In this document: piece by piece, positions 21,301 through 31,399 of the stretch
Layout of the letters: every line of letters begins with the position of its first letter
How positions within the stretch are numbered: position 1 is the stretch's first letter
NCBI RefSeq assembly: GCF_000350225.1
Contig: NW_005178504.1
Coordinates: 238,205 to 302,204, forward strand
Origin: Chondrus crispus
Taxonomy: Eukaryota; Rhodophyta; Florideophyceae; Gigartinales; Gigartinaceae
DNA length: 64,000 bases
Direction: 5' to 3'
Made by a program: the position numbers and the translations under genes
Notes under the pieces: model-generated
The model's database searches: none
Told to the model about the DNA's origin: nothing
The model's input: only the letters and a program-made list of their open reading frames with translations

Positions 21301-22905
21301 AAGAGAGCCGTCTTTCTTCGGTACGAGCACCACCGGGGACGCCCACTCGGTGCTCGCGGGTTCGATAACCCCTGCGTTCAACATCTTGTTGACCTCCTTC
21401 GCAAGCATTTCGCGCATGGCCGGGCCCTTCCGATAGGGCATAGAACGAATCGGTTTCGTTCCCGGTTCGAGGGGGATGCGGTGCTCCGTGGCTTGGATCG
21501 TTCCAAGCGCACCGCTCCACAAACTCGAGTGCTTACGGAGCATCTCGAGCACGTGGCCACGGAGCTTGTCATCATCGATGTATGACAGGTCGATCTCTTT
21601 TTCCCAATCCATCGGTGGATTTTCGGGAGCCTTTTGCTGGGGGAGTACAGTACCCCTCGCCGTCGGTTGGCCTAAAGGTGACCGTTCGACCGGGTCGACC
21701 CCCCTGCCCCCGCCGGTGGTCTTATCGTCGGAGTTGGATCGGCCAACTCCTACCCCACCGACTTGATCGGTCAAGTCGGTCAAGTGTAGCGCGTGCGCGA
21801 TCCCCTCGGCGACCTTACGTTCGGGAGTGAGGATCGCGAGGGGGTTGCGCTTCGCGTATCCCACGACGGTGTGCTTCGGAAGCCTCTGTTCTCGTCGTGA
21901 GAAATTCGCGACGATGACGTCGAAGGTCTGATTCGGTAGGACCTCCGCGACGCCATTCGTCAGCCTCACTCCATGTCGGTGTTGGAGTGAGGGCTTGGGT
22001 TCCAGGAACACGAGGCCCCTCCCCGCGGTTGTCACACGCACGCGGGCTTGTGACATCGCGGGGATGGTAACCCAGCGGGCGATTCGGATCGCTTGCGGGG
22101 CCTCCTCGCGTTCGTCTGGCCGACCCGTGTGTCGCCCGTGTCGCCTGGTAGGGGGAGTCGACTCCCCCTTTCCGTCAACGATGGCGACGGAACCGCCTTG
22201 GCGTAGCTCCATTCGTTGAGCTTCGATGTCGATACATCGCACGTGCGTATCGATGAAGTCCGTGCCGAGAAGGACCGGCACGGCGAGCTGGTCCGCGACT
22301 ACGAACGGAATTCGGAACACCGTGTTCCTCAACCGCACCGCCAGGCGGACGACGGCCGAAAGCTTGAGGGGGTTGCTATTCGCGCCTGCCAATCGTGGCA
22401 GAGGTGCGTCGTGCACGACGTAAAGCGTCCAATCGAGGGGAAGGTCGGCCTTCCTCACCAGATTATACCCCGAGCACGTATCAACAGCGATCGTGCGGGG
22501 TTTAAATGCATTTCCCTCTGTGGCTATCGAGCCGAGGACGTTGTAGATCTTCGACGTCATAAGGCAAATGACGCCGTCGACAACCTTTGGGGCGACCTTA
22601 TCGGTGAGGTCGTTCCGTCGGGGCCTTCGGTTTCGGTGCTGGCCCCGCTTGCGTTTCCTTCCCCCCCTTCCTTGGGGCGTCCGCGGATCAGTGACGCCCC
22701 TCGGATTACTCGAGTCCGTACGACACGGACCTCTCTCCGGCGACCTTGGGCTCGCGGGAGTCAGGGGGTCGACCGAATCTTTTCGGTCGTCGTTGCCCCC
22801 GTCGCCATCGTTACGCCTCACCGGGACGTCGGCTGTCCCGGTGTCTTGTTCTCCTAACGTCGGGCCTTCGAAGGCCTCGACATGCGCTCCCTCCGGTATC
22901 GGCAT
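18325..22905 (-). CDS. pol: Gypsy pol polyprotein with chromodomain
   Basis: A 1526-codon frame. Order: basic, disordered N-terminus; aspartic protease region near residues 115-235; reverse transcriptase from about 500, with YRRLNA near 541 and the YLDD active site near 637; RNase H after about 720; integrase with an H-H-C-C zinc region (HNPAIAGHPG then CRTCAMN) and a catalytic core containing LLSDNGPQF and the final glutamate in NGQVERYNR; and a C-terminal chromodomain (YAVERLLRHRV then FLIKWADYDAPTW). The product copies the element's RNA into DNA and inserts it. The gene follows gag in a different frame, as is common in this class. It looks whole. Confidence 0.92.
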   Translation of the reverse strand: MPIPEGAHVEAFEGPTLGEQDTGTADVPVRRNDGDGGNDDRKDSVDPLTPASPRSPERGPCRTDSSNPRGVTDPRTPQGRGGRKRKRGQHRNRRPRRNDLTDKVAPKVVDGVICLMTSKIYNVLGSIATEGNAFKPRTIAVDTCSGYNLVRKADLPLDWTLYVVHDAPLPRLAGANSNPLKLSAVVRLAVRLRNTVFRIPFVVADQLAVPVLLGTDFIDTHVRCIDIEAQRMELRQGGSVAIVDGKGESTPPTRRHGRHTGRPDEREEAPQAIRIARWVTIPAMSQARVRVTTAGRGLVFLEPKPSLQHRHGVRLTNGVAEVLPNQTFDVIVANFSRREQRLPKHTVVGYAKRNPLAILTPERKVAEGIAHALHLTDLTDQVGGVGVGRSNSDDKTTGGGRGVDPVERSPLGQPTARGTVLPQQKAPENPPMDWEKEIDLSYIDDDKLRGHVLEMLRKHSSLWSGALGTIQATEHRIPLEPGTKPIRSMPYRKGPAMREMLAKEVNKMLNAGVIEPASTEWASPVVLVPKKDGSLRFCVDYRRLNAKTAADSYPLPRMDDCIDSLGDAAVFTTLDCNSGYWQIPVAPEDRDKTTFTTHMGTFRHLRMPFGLKGAPATFQRALDIILSGVRWQICLVYLDDVIVFSRTHGEHARHLDTVLSLLRSSGISLKLKKCSFFRPKVHYLGHFISSGKLSVADTAADAFKTFTFPRTLTQVRSFLGACNVYRRFVKGFAKNARPLTDMTRKDSDPDFYNPTELQLQAFENLKKCMIAPPILALPRHGRPYMIDTDASAYQLGCTLLQEHEEPNDWRPVGYWSYSLSDSERNYSATERECFAVVWAVRTLRPYVEGTKFAVRTDHDALRWLMSLTESSGRLTRWRLRLAEYDFTIQYRPGRVHQVPDALSLLVSPKVADDLRSTVEVDDDIPTFDGGTTVRDVSNELADHACTASCDHQAVHVFVTTRNQAEARTTSRTRTRDEPRGDDEAPALRGPNSFWEENDEFDAADIQCAEDPEAGALDSPVAPPQDDLPAPLTIEEIAEEQRVDDFCQTVLARQSESRDSAFFEDHQGVLKRRHPFDPDIVQVVVPRTLRARLLRLCHNPAIAGHPGQNRMYYALRREYYWPHLAADVAATVRRCRTCAMNRVKLRKHLNRLRLFPATRPLESLAIDILGPLPKTKTGKRFLLVITDRFSKLTQVVALRTITAHTVAVAFCDSWVFKYGVPRTLLSDNGPQFNAKFFHSTCRVLGITNLYTSAYHPQTNGQVERYNRTIASMLRNYVGEHQDDWDVYVGPLTYAYNSHVHRTTRTTPFELVLSRPPPEFSLRRADGDPPPSDRGNQRAEFLKTLDSTIQKAYGSLRRTQARYKRDFDKRIRRINSRLRPGEYVYLNPTDGAKTSNKLASPAVGPYRVLANDRRTITIDRDGVTERVSADRCVYAPSPIDAPRASTTTPRDLADKVTAGTQYAVERLLRHRVMEDGTTEFLIKWADYDAPTWTARTHVPEELVSRYAERLRRRTGRDLTQTVNADVHA

Positions 22906-23045
22906 TACAGGAGCTCCCGTGCTCGCCTCCGGTAGCGGGGGATGTATTATCGGACAATACCCCCCGTGTCCTTGGCGAGCACGCGGGGTCGGGTCTAGTT
23001 CGTGGGGAAAAGACGGCTCACGCGACCGCGTGTACGTAACCGTCT

Positions 23046-25616
23046 TTACCCTTTTTTCGAACTACCCGTGCTATCGGAGCTAACCTCCTGGCTATCGACG
23101 GCCAGGTCCTCTTCCGGTAGCCGGTCGCGTGGGTCGGGACGATTCCCCCACTGCGGCTCGGCGGCCTTGGCGAAGTACTCCGGTACTTCCGGGCCTTGAC
23201 CTGCGGCGTCCGGTCGTCGCAGGATATGGGGGACGAAGCGAGTCGGCTCTCCTTCGTGACCCTCCGTGGGTAGAGGGTACGGATCCTCTACCCAGTCTTG
23301 CAGGTACATTATCGCATTTTGTACCTGTTGGGGTAACCGAGAGCGGTCTCGGTCCCCTCTTTCTCCTTGTCGGGGGTACCTTGTGTCCGCCTGGCGATAG
23401 GCGGGTCGATCCCGACGGTCGACTTCGTTACGACGGTACCCGCCTCCACGGGGGGCGAAGCGTGCTCCCCCACCCGTTCGGTTCGGGAAACCTTGACGCG
23501 GGGGACGGCCCTCGCCCACCGCTTGCCGGAGGAGATTACGCGCACCGGGGCGCGTCTCCATCTGGTAGCGGTAGTTCCTGTACGCCGTGAACATCCGTTG
23601 TTCCGGCGACAGGAACGGGCACGCGTACATGGCATGCCCGTACGTACGGCATAGCCAGCACACGTACGCGCTGCCGTCCGTTGAGGCGAAGGTCGCCGCG
23701 TGCCGCGCCTCCTCATCGGTGAGGAGGGGCACGCGAGGCGCTTCGCCTCCTGCATCTCGGCTCGATATGTCGAGCTCTGCGACCCGGGGGTCCGTACCCC
23801 TTGCCACTCTTGGAGTGGTCGCGAATGCGGTCGCGTAACTCGATGTCGTTCCGGTCGACATCGGTGAGGGGGTTCGTGCCCCCACGGGCCCTGCTCCTTG
23901 CGTAATGAGGACAGGGTCGGCCTGCCACTCATTCTCCCCGATATGGAGGGTCGAGGCGGGCGAACTTGTCGCGGCGGACTTCGTAGTCCTGCCAGCCTTC
24001 CCTGCCGGTTTCGAATCCGGCAGAGGTAAACCGCGCCGAGCGCGGTACGTTGTACCTTCCGCCGTGGCGATACGGCGGATGGTCGGAAGATCGGTCTTCT
24101 GACTGCCTGGCAGCCTTTGCACAGTTTCGGATACTGCGGCACGAGTTGCCGGTGCAAGTCCCCGCACGAAGTAGTGCGCGAGGGACTGTTCGGAGAAGAC
24201 TGCCGTGCATCGGAACGCAGCAGTCTCGAGTCGGTCAGCAAACGTGCTTTCCGTCTCATGCGATTGCTGTCGCGCCGTAGCGACAGCGTCGTACGCTTCA
24301 CCTAACACGTCGTCCGTGAGGTAGCGTTTCAAGAATTGATTCACGAGCCCCGGCCAGCTCACGTCGTCGTGGAGCTGGCCGGCGCGGAGGCCACGCATCG
24401 TATAACTCGTATACAGGCGCTCCGCGTCGCGCTCGAGGAAGTGCGCGAGGACTCGTACCGCAACACCTTCGGTCAGGTGTTGCGAGTTGAAGGTGATTCG
24501 GATATCCTTCAAGAACGGCAGCAGCTGGATCGGGTCGGTACCGTCGAAGCTGCGCATCGTGGGACGGATCCCCCGACAGCGTTGGACGTACTTCGCGATC
24601 CGTCCCGCGTCACCCGAGGTAACGAGCCTCGAGGTGTTATCCAAGCGGTACATACGATAGTCAGCAACGGCGCTGAACTCTTGGATCATCGTATGTACCG
24701 GCTCGAGCCCGGGTTCAGCGGGACCCAGCGTGCCGAAGGAGGTAACCGGTAGCGTACGGACGTCTACCGGACCTGGATGCTCGGGGTAACTCGCCGGCGG
24801 GTAGCCGCCCCAGCGGGGATCAACGGAGAACATCGGTTCTCCGGATCCGCGGGCGGCTCCTCCACGGTCCTTTTCGCCCGCGTACGATACGCGGTCCACT
24901 TGCCGCCTACTTCCGGCGATAGGCGGCAGGGCTTGGGTCTCAGACGCGAAGTTCGCGTCTATCGGAGGACGGCTTCCTTCTGCAGTCCGACTGGTAGCGG
25001 CACCAGTCGGACGCCAACCTTCGGGGGCGGCCGCGCTCGGAGGTACGGTACCACCGGGCCCTCTCGAGGGGGCACCGGGTAGCCTTTCGGCCATGGTACG
25101 TTCCATGTCACGAGCACGCCGACGAGTGGCGTCGAGCTCAGCGGAGAGGTGCGCGAACGCACCCAATTGCTCTGCGGACGGAGAGGTTCGGTCCTCGGGT
25201 CGTCTCACCGAGGTCGGCCTCTCAGGACGACCTTGCCCGGGCGGTCCGGGCGAGGCGAAACGGGAGTCTTCGACGAGCACGATCCGCGAGTGTAACTCGT
25301 CGATCAGTGCTCGGAGATTCTCTAAGGACTGCGTCACTCTATCGAACCTCCCTTCACGCAGGGAGCGGAGTTCGGCCATACATCGAGTGTATACATGGTC
25401 CGATACATCGATCCGAAGGGAAGTACGGACTTCCTCGATGTATTCGGCTATGCGTTCGAACATCGCCGCCGCTCTTTCCTCGGAGGAACCGAGCGACGGT
25501 TCGCGGTCACGAGGACCTGCGTCGCCGTCGCCCGACGGGGCGGATGGGGACTGCACAGCGGCCGGACTCAGATCCGCCGCTTCGGAGCGGATCGAGGGCT
25601 CAAACTCTTGGCTCAT
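23046..25616 (-). CDS. gag: Gypsy gag protein
   Basis: An 856-codon frame directly upstream of pol. The N-terminal 190 residues have coiled-coil character (EERAAAMFERIAEYIEEVRT). The middle holds a retrotransposon gag region (FDGTDPIQLLPFLKDIRITF then LERDAERLYTSY). A CX2CX4HX4C zinc knuckle (CWLCRTYGHAMYAC) follows near residue 650, and then an RG-rich RNA-binding stretch (GGGARFAPRGGGYRR). Gag forms the intracellular particle that packages the element's RNA. Looks whole. Its late part is repeated at 11405-11613. Confidence 0.88.
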   Translation of the reverse strand: MSQEFEPSIRSEAADLSPAAVQSPSAPSGDGDAGPRDREPSLGSSEERAAAMFERIAEYIEEVRTSLRIDVSDHVYTRCMAELRSLREGRFDRVTQSLENLRALIDELHSRIVLVEDSRFASPGPPGQGRPERPTSVRRPEDRTSPSAEQLGAFAHLSAELDATRRRARDMERTMAERLPGAPSRGPGGTVPPSAAAPEGWRPTGAATSRTAEGSRPPIDANFASETQALPPIAGSRRQVDRVSYAGEKDRGGAARGSGEPMFSVDPRWGGYPPASYPEHPGPVDVRTLPVTSFGTLGPAEPGLEPVHTMIQEFSAVADYRMYRLDNTSRLVTSGDAGRIAKYVQRCRGIRPTMRSFDGTDPIQLLPFLKDIRITFNSQHLTEGVAVRVLAHFLERDAERLYTSYTMRGLRAGQLHDDVSWPGLVNQFLKRYLTDDVLGEAYDAVATARQQSHETESTFADRLETAAFRCTAVFSEQSLAHYFVRGLAPATRAAVSETVQRLPGSQKTDLPTIRRIATAEGTTYRARRGLPLPDSKPAGKAGRTTKSAATSSPASTLHIGENEWQADPVLITQGAGPVGARTPSPMSTGTTSSYATAFATTPRVARGTDPRVAELDISSRDAGGEAPRVPLLTDEEARHAATFASTDGSAYVCWLCRTYGHAMYACPFLSPEQRMFTAYRNYRYQMETRPGARNLLRQAVGEGRPPRQGFPNRTGGGARFAPRGGGYRRNEVDRRDRPAYRQADTRYPRQGERGDRDRSRLPQQVQNAIMYLQDWVEDPYPLPTEGHEGEPTRFVPHILRRPDAAGQGPEVPEYFAKAAEPQWGNRPDPRDRLPEEDLAVDSQEVSSDSTGSSKKG

Positions 25617-25681
25617 CTCGACGCGATCGGTTCGCGGAGGGAAGCGGAAGTCTTCTCGGAGATCGGACTGCAGGGTCTTCT

Positions 25682-25695
25682 AGGTCGGGAGACCA
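25682..25695 (-). promoter_or_regulatory. Gypsy primer binding site
   Basis: One base inside the 5' LTR the minus strand reads TGGTCTCCCGACCT, a sequence complementary to a tRNA 3' end (…GGGAGACCA). Which tRNA is not clear from this window. Confidence 0.6.
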
Positions 25696-25696
25696 C

Positions 25697-26355
25697 TGTA
25701 GCATAAACACCCCCAGCGATAGGGGTGTATGCACAGTTCGACCGAGACCCCGTCCGATCGGGAAGACGGGGGTGAAGCGGGACACCAGCTAACGGCACCG
25801 GGCGGCGGGCCCGGGTAGCGTGGTAGAGCGGGAACGGGGAGGACGCCGGTACGCGCGAGCGGTTCGACGCCTCGACGCCCCGGCGCGGTACTGGGTAACG
25901 ATCCAGTACCGACGGGCGGAGGCGGAGCCGGCTCGTGGGCGTACCGCGTGCGTCCTCAACCCGCGCTCGGTGCCGCTCTAAGGTAGTTAGCGAACGCTAC
26001 CTTAGAATAAGCGGGAAGGCGGACCTTGACGGTCGGTGGGTGACAAGTCCGTGCTTGTCCTCCTCCCCCGCCGCCGGTCCGCTCCATATTTAATGTACAT
26101 AATAACCTATCATAATAGTACAGTACCGATGTACGGTAGCGGTCGGTCGACACTGTAATACTGTCAGCCATCGGGGCTGACAGTACACGTGTGTGTGTGC
26201 GCTCTTCGGTCCCGCGCGTACACGTGTACACGTGCGCCCCCTGAACTCGGGGTTACACGTGGTGGTACTGTAGAGCATCGAGCTCTACAGTAACCGATCC
26301 GATTCTGAGTTGATCTAATCTAAAATAAAGCCCCAGGGGGGGGGGTTATACTACA
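25697..26355 (-). repeat. Gypsy 5' LTR (659 bp)
   Basis: Partner of 11614-12273 with the same four hairpins and four CACGTG motifs. Its outer end (26355) lies inside Copia RT-coding sequence, which starts at once with codons for YGLKQA on the plus strand. Confidence 0.88.
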
Positions 26356-27498
26356 CTATGGTCTTAAGCAAGCCCATCGCCAATGGCATAGTAAGATCGA
26401 TGAGTTTCTGATCACTGAACTTGGTTTCAACACTACACGCAGCGACCCATGTCTTTACATTCGACGTCAAGGCAATGTCATCATGATTATCGCGTTGTAC
26501 GTGGACGATCTGCTGCTAGCTGGAAGTGACTTGGAGGCCATATTATGGATGAAAAATGAACTCAACAAACGATTCGATATGAAAGACCTTGGCGAGGCGA
26601 AGACTTGTATTGGTCTAGAGATTGACCGTATACGTTCTAAACACGTCCTGACCGTCACGCAGTCGAAGTATGCCCAAGCAGTACTGAAACGGTTCAAAAT
26701 GTCGGCATGCAATCCTTGCGTTACTCCGATGGAACAGTCTCGACATGTCACAATGCAAGTGGCCGAAACTGGCACTGATGACAACCCATGCTTTGAACCA
26801 TATCGTCAGGCCATTGGATGTCTAATGTTCCTAATGGTCGGGACCCGCCCCGATATTGCGTTTGCCATTGGAAAGTTATCTCAACACTGTGCCGACCCTC
26901 ACGAGTCGCACTGGTCAGGTGTGAAACGTGTTTTGAGATACTTGCGTGGGTCCCAGCATCTTGGAATAGTGTTTGGTAAAGATGATCTTGGTACGGAACT
27001 TCATGGGTATAGCGACGCAGATTGGGGTGGATGCCTTGAATCACGGAAATCAACGAGTGAGTACGTGTTCAAGCTTTGTGATGGGCCTATCAGTTGGGCT
27101 TCCCGGAAACAAACAGTAGTTGCAAAGTCTACTTGTGAGGCAGAATACATCGCACTCAGTGAAGCATGCAAAGAGGCCGCGTGGCTTCGACGCTTCCATG
27201 CCGATGTACTTGGTGCGAATTCGGATCCAACAATTCGCGTTGGATGTGACAACGCTGGTACGATTGCGTTTGCTCAGAACGAATCTACAAATCGTCGCAA
27301 CAAGCACATTGATATTACGTATCATTTTGTTCGAGATGCGGTGCAGCGAAAACTGGTCACATTGTACCATTGTCCGACAACAGAAATGCCAGCCGATATG
27401 CTAACCAAACCACTTGGTCGCGTGCTGTTTGAAAAGTTCGTGGGCATGGTTGGGCTTTCCGAGTGCAAAGCTGCCCAAAGCATGTGATCGAGGGGAGG
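26356..27498 (+). mobile_element. Copia fragment: RT end and RNase H
   Basis: Plus-strand Copia coding sequence beginning in the conserved YGLKQA of reverse transcriptase. It continues with the YVDD active site (IALYVDDLLLAGSD) and RNase H (DADWGG, then ADMLTKPL near the end). It ends with a stop, a polypurine tract (GAGGGGAGG) and LTR A at 27499. The 5' part is absent, the Gypsy element taking its place. This 3' part appears uninterrupted. A fossil fragment. Confidence 0.85.
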
Positions 27499-28763
27499 TA
27501 TTGAAAATGTGCGACCACATGCTGTTATCTGGAAAGTGCAAAATCGAGTGACACGTGTACATGACTGCACGGTCCGGGCGCTCTTACCCATATCACGACA
27601 TGACACGTGTAAAATCCCAGATTTTGGGGTTCTGGGGGCGAAAGTGGCCTCTCGGAGGGTCATGCAAATTTGCATAGTTTTGCCAAGTGGAACCTTGGCC
27701 CGTAGCACTATAGACTACACAGGAAATACTGCAATTCTATTGGCCCTCAGGTCTAATGCTGCAAATCTATTGGTCGAGCGTTGTCCACGTGTGCGTCATT
27801 GGCCTTGTGATGTACTTTAAATGGCCTGTATATGCCATAATTACGTTGTGTTGGGGGTTTCAAGTGGTTTGCCATGGTTGTAATGGGTAATTGCATGGGG
27901 CCCCCGGGCGGGACACATGTATCCGGTGTACACATGTACACGTCGCCAGGTGGATTCGTGTACGTACACATGTACACGCATCCAGGTGTATGCACATGAG
28001 GGTTTACAGTTTTACAGTGTCAGACTGTTTGCGATCCTGCGCGTGTCCGAGTACAGTACATGTGAATCAAAAGTACAACAAGTACTTGTCGCGAGAGGAA
28101 TACAGTTGTGCGATTATTCTGTGTACGCGTCACGCTGTATGCGAGTCTTGCGTGAGCACGCGCCGTTGCACTGTGCTCTCGTCATGGTGCACCGTTGGAT
28201 GCAAGTTCATGACAGTACTCGTGTGATTTACATGTATTCTCATGTGAGTTGTGTAGAAAGTCTGGATGCACATTGTTATAACTTGCCATAATTATCTGAC
28301 AGTGCTTGGTGAAATTAGTAAGGTGAGAAACAAGGATACGTATGGCGATTGTGATATGAAAGACGTTTGCGTTGTTGGAAATAGACAAGTGCCAAGTTGT
28401 TCGTTGCACAACAATGAAGTCTGGCATGACTGGATGCAGATTAGTAAGGTGTGAAACAGTTACATGCATAGGGCCATGGTTTACAGTCATTTGGAATGTG
28501 TAGAAATAGTTGTGAGCTAATAGTTACGAATCGATTCGTAAGGTGGAAATCGAACAGTATGGTCGGGCCACAAGAGGACCGCGCTTGGTCGCGCATAGTA
28601 GAGTATGGTTTACTGGGAGTCGGAGTAGAGCGATAGTGTAGCACTCGAAGTGTATAAGTATTGCAGGAAAACGGCTTCAAAGTAAAACCTCGGCACCAAC
28701 TCCTTCACTCACACACATCAACCTGCCTTCCTTCTTTCCCTTGCCCCTCCGAACCTACCATTA
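27499..28763 (+). repeat. Copia LTR family A, full length
   Basis: 1265 bp from TATTGAAAATGTG to CCTACCATTA. The ends are set by the solo copy at 42425-43688, which has a perfect 5-bp target duplication. It serves as 3' LTR of the Copia fragment before it. Its right edge joins a minus-strand Copia fragment. Confidence 0.85.
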
Positions 28764-29646
28764 TTGGTCAACTGTTTCGGTGGTTTCGTCCTCCCCTGCA
28801 GTTGCGGAGGAGTGGGAGGATTCATCAGAGTCTTGTTGTTCATCCGACGATGATGCTTCTGATGCCACTGCATCATTTTCTGCAACTTCCTCATCGATGT
28901 TCAAGTTGATTGTGTCATCATCAGTTGTAGCCTCCTCGTTTGTATCCATCGGTTCACCAGATTTGCCTCCCGTGGACTCGTCAAAAATAACATCTCTGGA
29001 TACGATCACTTTGTGCAAATCACCATCCCACAACTTGTAAGCTTTCGTATTTTCAGCATACCCCAGAAACATTGCCTCCTTCGCACGGGCGTCAAGTTTC
29101 TGGATGTTGTGTTTTGGTAATGTATACCAACACTTTGAACCGAAAACACGCAAATGACCAACATTTGGTACAGATTTCATCCATAAGTGGTATGGGGTCA
29201 TCTTGGGGGGAATGGCACGTGACGTGACTCGATTTCGAACGTACACTGCATTGGCAAGTGCTTCTGGCCAGAACCCCTTTGTAACTTTCTTGTGCGCTAG
29301 CATGGAGCGCACCAAGTTTACCAAAGTTCTGTTCAGTCGTTCGGCGACGCCATTTTGCTCCGGTGTGTACGCGGTCGTCATTTGATGCTGAGTACCATTT
29401 GCAATCAGAAAAGACTTAAACTCCGTGGACAGATACTCACCACCTCGATCGGTGCGAAGCACTTTGATCTTGCGACCAGTGTGAGTCTGAGCAAGTTGTG
29501 CAAACATTTTGTATCGTTCAAATGCTTCTGATTTATGGTGCATAGGGTACACTACTGACCAGTTTGAGTGATCATCTATGAAGGTAATGAAGTACTTGGC
29601 ACCACCAATGGACTGCACCTCTAAGGGGCCACAAACATCAGAGTGT
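28764..29646 (-). mobile_element. Copia integrase fragment
   Basis: Minus-strand Copia sequence covering the integrase core (VQSIGGAKYFITFIDDHSNW, LRTDRGGEYLSTEF, EQNGVAERLNRTLV) and the following acidic linker. It is cut at both ends, by LTR A on the left and LTR B on the right. A fossil fragment. Confidence 0.85.
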
Positions 29647-30584
29647 ACTGGAAGGTCAGCGGGGCAAAGGGAAATCGAAGGACGGTTGATGAGGTGAGGT
29701 TGAAGGATTGGGTACCGAGTTACTTTGAGTCGCCAACTTCTGGCACTACTTATACACTTCTGCAATCTTCTAGAACTCTACTACCAAACACTACGACACA
29801 CATACTACAAATGTATTGGCTCTAACACATGTGCCCGTCTTGCTACTCAGCCAAACTGGCGATGGCCCAACAAACATAACAGAAAACCGCCTTACGAATT
29901 ACCACTGTCATGACGGAGAAATTAGTAAGGCAGTACAACAAAGCACAGCAAAGCACAAATTCCCTTACTATTCCAAATCCAGCGTGGCACAAATTCGTAA
30001 GGCACGTTTACAGCTCACACGTTGCCTTACGAATTCAAATCAATCCTGCAAGGACTGTTTACAGCACACACGTTGCCTTATGAATCTGAATCTCTCGTGA
30101 GGTCCTGTCCACTGTCAATTACAACAGTGCACATTTTGCCTTACGAATTCAAACCTCGCGCAACGATATCTTTGTGTCCTGCTGTACCCATGCTGCACTC
30201 CATGGACGCTGTAAACCTTTGGCACGTGCCAGGCACCCGCCACCAAGGTTCTACACTTTGTCCGTAAGACTGCAGGCGTACTGTACGCGCCCGACAGTGT
30301 AATGAGGACATGTGTCCAGGTCATACACGTGTCGGGCGGAGAAAACGAAACATGCTCAGATTGTACTGTACACCACAACCGTGTACATATTTCACACGTG
30401 TACACAATGAAAACCAAACTTGCTCCTGAAGTACTGTAAAGTGCAACGGTGTACAGAAATAACACGTGTACACGTTGAAAATGAAACTTGCTGAGCTCGT
30501 CACGCGGAGTGTTTTTGCTTTTACACGTGTCAGACCTGTCGTTGTGTGTCATGCATATCAGCATGTCGTCGTAGAATTACAACA
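29647..30584 (-). repeat. Copia LTR family B, full length
   Basis: 938 bp, minus orientation, starting TGTTGTAATT at 30584. It contains seven copies of a CCTTACGAATT-like motif (either strand) between about 29890 and 30145. Left neighbour is Copia integrase, right neighbour a TRIM LTR piece, so the two flanks do not belong together. Confidence 0.82.
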
Positions 30585-30645
30585 CTGTCGCTTAGTGTTT
30601 AACGAATTTTTGCGGCAAATTTTTCAGACCTCGATTTTAACATCA
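30585..30645 (+). repeat. TRIM LTR fragment
   Basis: 61 bp matching the last part of the TRIM LTR at 40066-40172, ending AACATCA. It is followed by CACTT and Copia integrase sequence, the same target word that precedes the TRIM at 40061. Confidence 0.7.
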
Positions 30646-30764
30646 CACTTGAAGTACAGTCAGTTGGTGGTTCGAGATACTTCATTACATTTGTAGATGA
30701 TCACTCGAACTGGGTTGTTGTGTACACGAGGAGAAATAAATCCGAGGTTCGCCTTCGCGCGCAG
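30646..30764 (+). mobile_element. short Copia integrase fragment
   Basis: About 120 bp of plus-strand Copia integrase coding sequence (VQSVGGSRYFITFVDDHSNW), flanked by the TRIM LTR piece and a partial LTR B. Confidence 0.75.
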
Positions 30765-31399
30765 TTCGCCTGCAGTCTTACAGACAAAGTGTAGAACCTT
30801 GGTGGCGGGTGCCTGGCACGTGCCGAAGGTTTACAGCGTCCATGGAGTGCAGCACGGGTACAGCAGGACACAACGATACCGTTGCGCGAGTTTTGAATTC
30901 GTAAGGCAAAATGTGCACTGTTGTAATTGACAGTGGACAGGACCTCACGAGAGATTCAGATTCATAAGGCAACGTGTGTGCTGTAAACAGTCCTTGCAGG
31001 ATTGATTTGAATTCGTAAGGCAACGTGTGAGCTGTAAACGTGCCTTACGAATTTGTGCCACGCTGGATTTGGAATAGTAAGGGAATTTGTGCTTTGCTGT
31101 GCTTTGTTGTACTGCCTTACTAATTTCTCCGTCATGACAGTGCTAATTCGTAAGGCGGTTTTCTGTTATGTTTGTTGGGCCATCGCCAGTTTGGCTGAGT
31201 AGCAAGACGGGCACATGTGTTAGAGCCAATACATTTGTAGTATGTGTGTCGTAGTGTTTGGTAGTAGAGTTCTAGAAGATTGCAGAAGTGTATAAGTAGT
31301 GCCAGAAGTTGGCGACTCAAAGTAAATCGGTACCCAATCCTTCAACCTCACCTCATCAACCGTCCTTCGAATCCCCTTCGCCCTGCTGACCTACCATTA
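30765..31399 (+). repeat. partial LTR B
   Basis: The distal two thirds of LTR B in plus orientation, ending CTACCATTA. It is inverted relative to the full copy at 29647-30584, so these two could pair as a long hairpin. Confidence 0.78.

Larger units (their letters stand above)
11614..26355 (-). mobile_element. large Ty3/Gypsy chromovirus with antisense ORF module
   Basis: A 14.7-kb LTR retrotransposon read on the minus strand: 5' LTR 26355-25697, tRNA primer site, gag 25616-23046, pol 22905-18325, a 6-kb extra region, polypurine tract, and 3' LTR 12273-11614. The LTRs start TGTAG and end CTACA and are about 97 % alike by eye, so the copy is fairly young. gag and pol look whole. The right LTR sits inside a Copia RT-coding sequence; the left LTR abuts a gag fragment. 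I see no matching target duplication, so at least one flank was rearranged. Chromodomain-bearing Gypsy elements (chromoviruses) are known to use this domain to guide integration to marked chromatin. Confidence 0.88.

Noticed and set aside
22216-25792. Plus-strand frames of 95-213 codons across gag and pol.
   Set aside because: They are complements of the minus-strand gag and pol and show no domain of their own.
11614-26355. A 5-bp target duplication around the large Gypsy element.
   Set aside because: The five bases outside the two LTRs (ATGGG and CTATG) do not match.
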